From NCBI RefSeq assembly GCF_014654205.1, contig NZ_BNAW01000066.1, forward strand, positions 1-45,336: a stretch of 45,336 bases of DNA. Reading direction: 5' to 3'. The DNA comes from Amycolatopsis bullii (GTDB lineage Bacteria; Actinomycetota; Actinomycetes; Mycobacteriales; Pseudonocardiaceae). The notes below the pieces were generated by a model that saw only the letters and a list, made by a program, of their open reading frames with translations, ran no database searches and was not told where the DNA came from. Below, piece by piece: positions 44,127-45,336 of the stretch (within the stretch, counting starts at the first letter, position 1; each line of letters begins with the position of its first letter). The translations under genes were made by a program, and so were the position numbers.

Positions 44127-45336
44127 GTGACGGTCCGGGTTGCGGTGGACTTCGGGACATCGAGCACCTGCGTCGTCGCCTCGGTGAACGGGCGCGAGCC
44201 GCAGGTCGTGGTGATCGACGGCCAGCCGCTGATGTCCTCGGCGGTGTACGCGGCGGCCGACGGCACGCTGTTCGTCGGCCAGGAGGCCGAGCGGCAGGCG
44301 GCCGTCGACCCGTCGCGCTACGAGCCGAACCCGAAGCGGCGGATCGACGAGGGCGAGCTGCTGCTCGGCGAGAACGTCCTGCGGGTGACCGACGTCGTCC
44401 ACGCCGTGCTGGGGCGCGCGGTGTCCGAAGCGCGCCGCCTGGCCGGTGACGCCGAGGTCGACCTGCTCGTGCTGACCCACCCCGCCGACTGGGGCGCGAT
44501 CCGCACCCGGCTGCTGCGGCAGGCGGCGGGCGGGCTGGCGCGCGAGGTCGCGCTGGTGCCCGAGCCGGTCGCGGCGGCGGTCTACCACGCTGCGACCTTC
44601 GCACCGCAGGACGTGACGAACGACCGCACCGTCGAGTTCAGCGGCCGCCCCGGCGACGCGCTCGCGGTGCTCGACCTCGGCGGCGGCACGGTCGACGTCA
44701 GCGTGGTGCGGCGGCTGCCGCCGGACACCGCGCGGGACCGCGCCGGCCGTCCGCAGCGCGGCGGCTTCCAGGTGCTCGCCACCCGGGGCGACCCCGGCTT
44801 CGGCGGCGCGGACATCGACCAGGCGCTGCTGGAGCACGTCGGTTCCCTGGTCTCCGCGGCCGATCCGGACGCCTGGCGCGAGCTCGTCGAAGGCCGCGAG
44901 CTGGCCGACCGGCGCCGTCGCCGCGTGCTGCGCCAGGACGTGCGGGGCGCGAAGGAGACGTTGTCCCGGCACGCCTACACCGACGTGCCGATGCCCCCGC
45001 CCTTCGCCGACGCGCACGTCACGCGCGAAGACCTCGAACGGCTGATCGCGGCCCCGCTCGGCCGGGCCGTCGAGCTGACGGTCGCCGCGATCGGCGACGC
45101 CGGTCTGCGGCCGAAGCAGCTCACGGCGATCTTCCTGGTCGGCGGCTCGAGCCGGATCCCGATGATCTCGCGGCTGGTGCACGAACGCACCGGCGTCGTG
45201 CCGACGAGCCTCGACCAGCCCGAAACGGTGGTCGCGCGCGGCGCGCTGCGCGCGGTGCTGGTGGACCCGGACCGCACCGGCGCGCTGCCCGGCGAAGCGA
45301 TGGCGCGGCTGGGCGCGGCACCGGGCGGCGCCCTCA
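44127..45336 (+). CDS. Hsp70-like ATPase, probable Rv3446c-type T7SS-associated protein (partial)
   Basis: The frame is open from GTG 44127 (GGGAG six bases upstream) to the window end: 403 codons visible, 3' end missing. It shows the actin/Hsp70 nucleotide-binding domain: phosphate 1 VAVDFGTSSTC at the start, LTHPADWG and VPEPVAAAVYHA, phosphate 2 LAVLDLGGGTVDVSV, then FGGADID and the adenosine motif IFLVGGSSRIPMI. The substrate-binding domain of DnaK is not reached. Its place directly after eccC matches Rv3446c in the M. tuberculosis ESX-4 locus, so the missing C-terminus may be the T7SS-associated domain. That is inference from synteny. It could otherwise be a stand-alone Hsp70-like chaperone. 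Confidence 0.82.
   Translation, partial: MTVRVAVDFGTSSTCVVASVNGREPQVVVIDGQPLMSSAVYAAADGTLFVGQEAERQAAVDPSRYEPNPKRRIDEGELLLGENVLRVTDVVHAVLGRAVSEARRLAGDAEVDLLVLTHPADWGAIRTRLLRQAAGGLAREVALVPEPVAAAVYHAATFAPQDVTNDRTVEFSGRPGDALAVLDLGGGTVDVSVVRRLPPDTARDRAGRPQRGGFQVLATRGDPGFGGADIDQALLEHVGSLVSAADPDAWRELVEGRELADRRRRRVLRQDVRGAKETLSRHAYTDVPMPPPFADAHVTREDLERLIAAPLGRAVELTVAAIGDAGLRPKQLTAIFLVGGSSRIPMISRLVHERTGVVPTSLDQPETVVARGALRAVLVDPDRTGALPGEAMARLGAAPGGAL

Noticed and set aside
38336..44266. A 1976-codon open frame on the minus strand
   Set aside because: Only its first-encoded-last part (38336-39730) is a gene, eccD. The rest is antisense to eccC, with repetitive Arg/Gly/Leu composition typical of GC-rich shadow frames.

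Overview
The window is a strongly GC-rich actinobacterial chromosome segment. The ribosomal-protein, EF-G, EF-Tu and RpoA sequences, the frequent GTG/TTG starts, the short-lid adenylate kinase and the layout of the type VII secretion locus all point to the Pseudonocardiaceae, most likely Amycolatopsis or a close relative. The genus is an inference from pattern memory; no search was run.

Layout. (1) 91-3696: accessory genes, namely an exported VanX-type D-Ala-D-Ala dipeptidase, an Lrp/AsnC regulator divergent from an MFS exporter, a zinc-ribbon protein and a small membrane protein. (2) 3677-6390, minus strand: a compact operon with a YbaB/EbfC-like protein, an EspC/WXG100-like protein with a YxxxE motif, a 408-aa WEG-containing protein and a membrane-anchored protein. 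It looks like a satellite set of type VII secretion (T7SS) substrates. (3) 6546-11527: a 51-aa ORF, a palindromic repeat, then the str operon rpsL-rpsG-fusA-tuf. (4) 11722-21562: the merged S10 and spc operons, rpsJ to rplO, closed by a hairpin. (5) 21673-22710: a proline-rich membrane protein with an internal 81-bp duplication. (6) 23075-30892: secY-adk-map, infA-rpmJ, then rpsM, an unrecognised 61-aa ORF, rpsK, rpsD, rpoA, rplQ and truA. (7) 30944-45336: a T7SS locus (unknown gene and eccE on minus; eccB, EspC-like and WXG-like genes on plus; eccD and mycP on minus; eccC and an Hsp70-like gene on plus, the last cut by the window end).

The T7SS locus keeps the gene order and relative strands of mycobacterial ESX-4 (truA ... 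eccB, mycP/eccD opposite, eccC, Rv3446c-like gene), so it is best read as the ancestral ESX-4 type, here with an EccE. EccC is the motor, EccB, EccD and EccE are membrane parts, MycP is the anchored protease, and the EspC/WXG-like proteins at both ends of the window are candidate substrates.

Points most worth a second look: an apparently uncalled 61-aa gene translationally coupled to rpsM; truA, which has no ATG, GTG or TTG start ahead of its conserved N-terminus and carries a 16-bp hairpin there; a 17-nt identical element in the leaders of rpsL and rpsJ; two copies of a palindrome whose outer bases co-vary between arms; a 21-bp-period inverted array between two convergent T7SS genes; and a roughly 150-residue Pro-Gly tract at the N-terminus of EccE.
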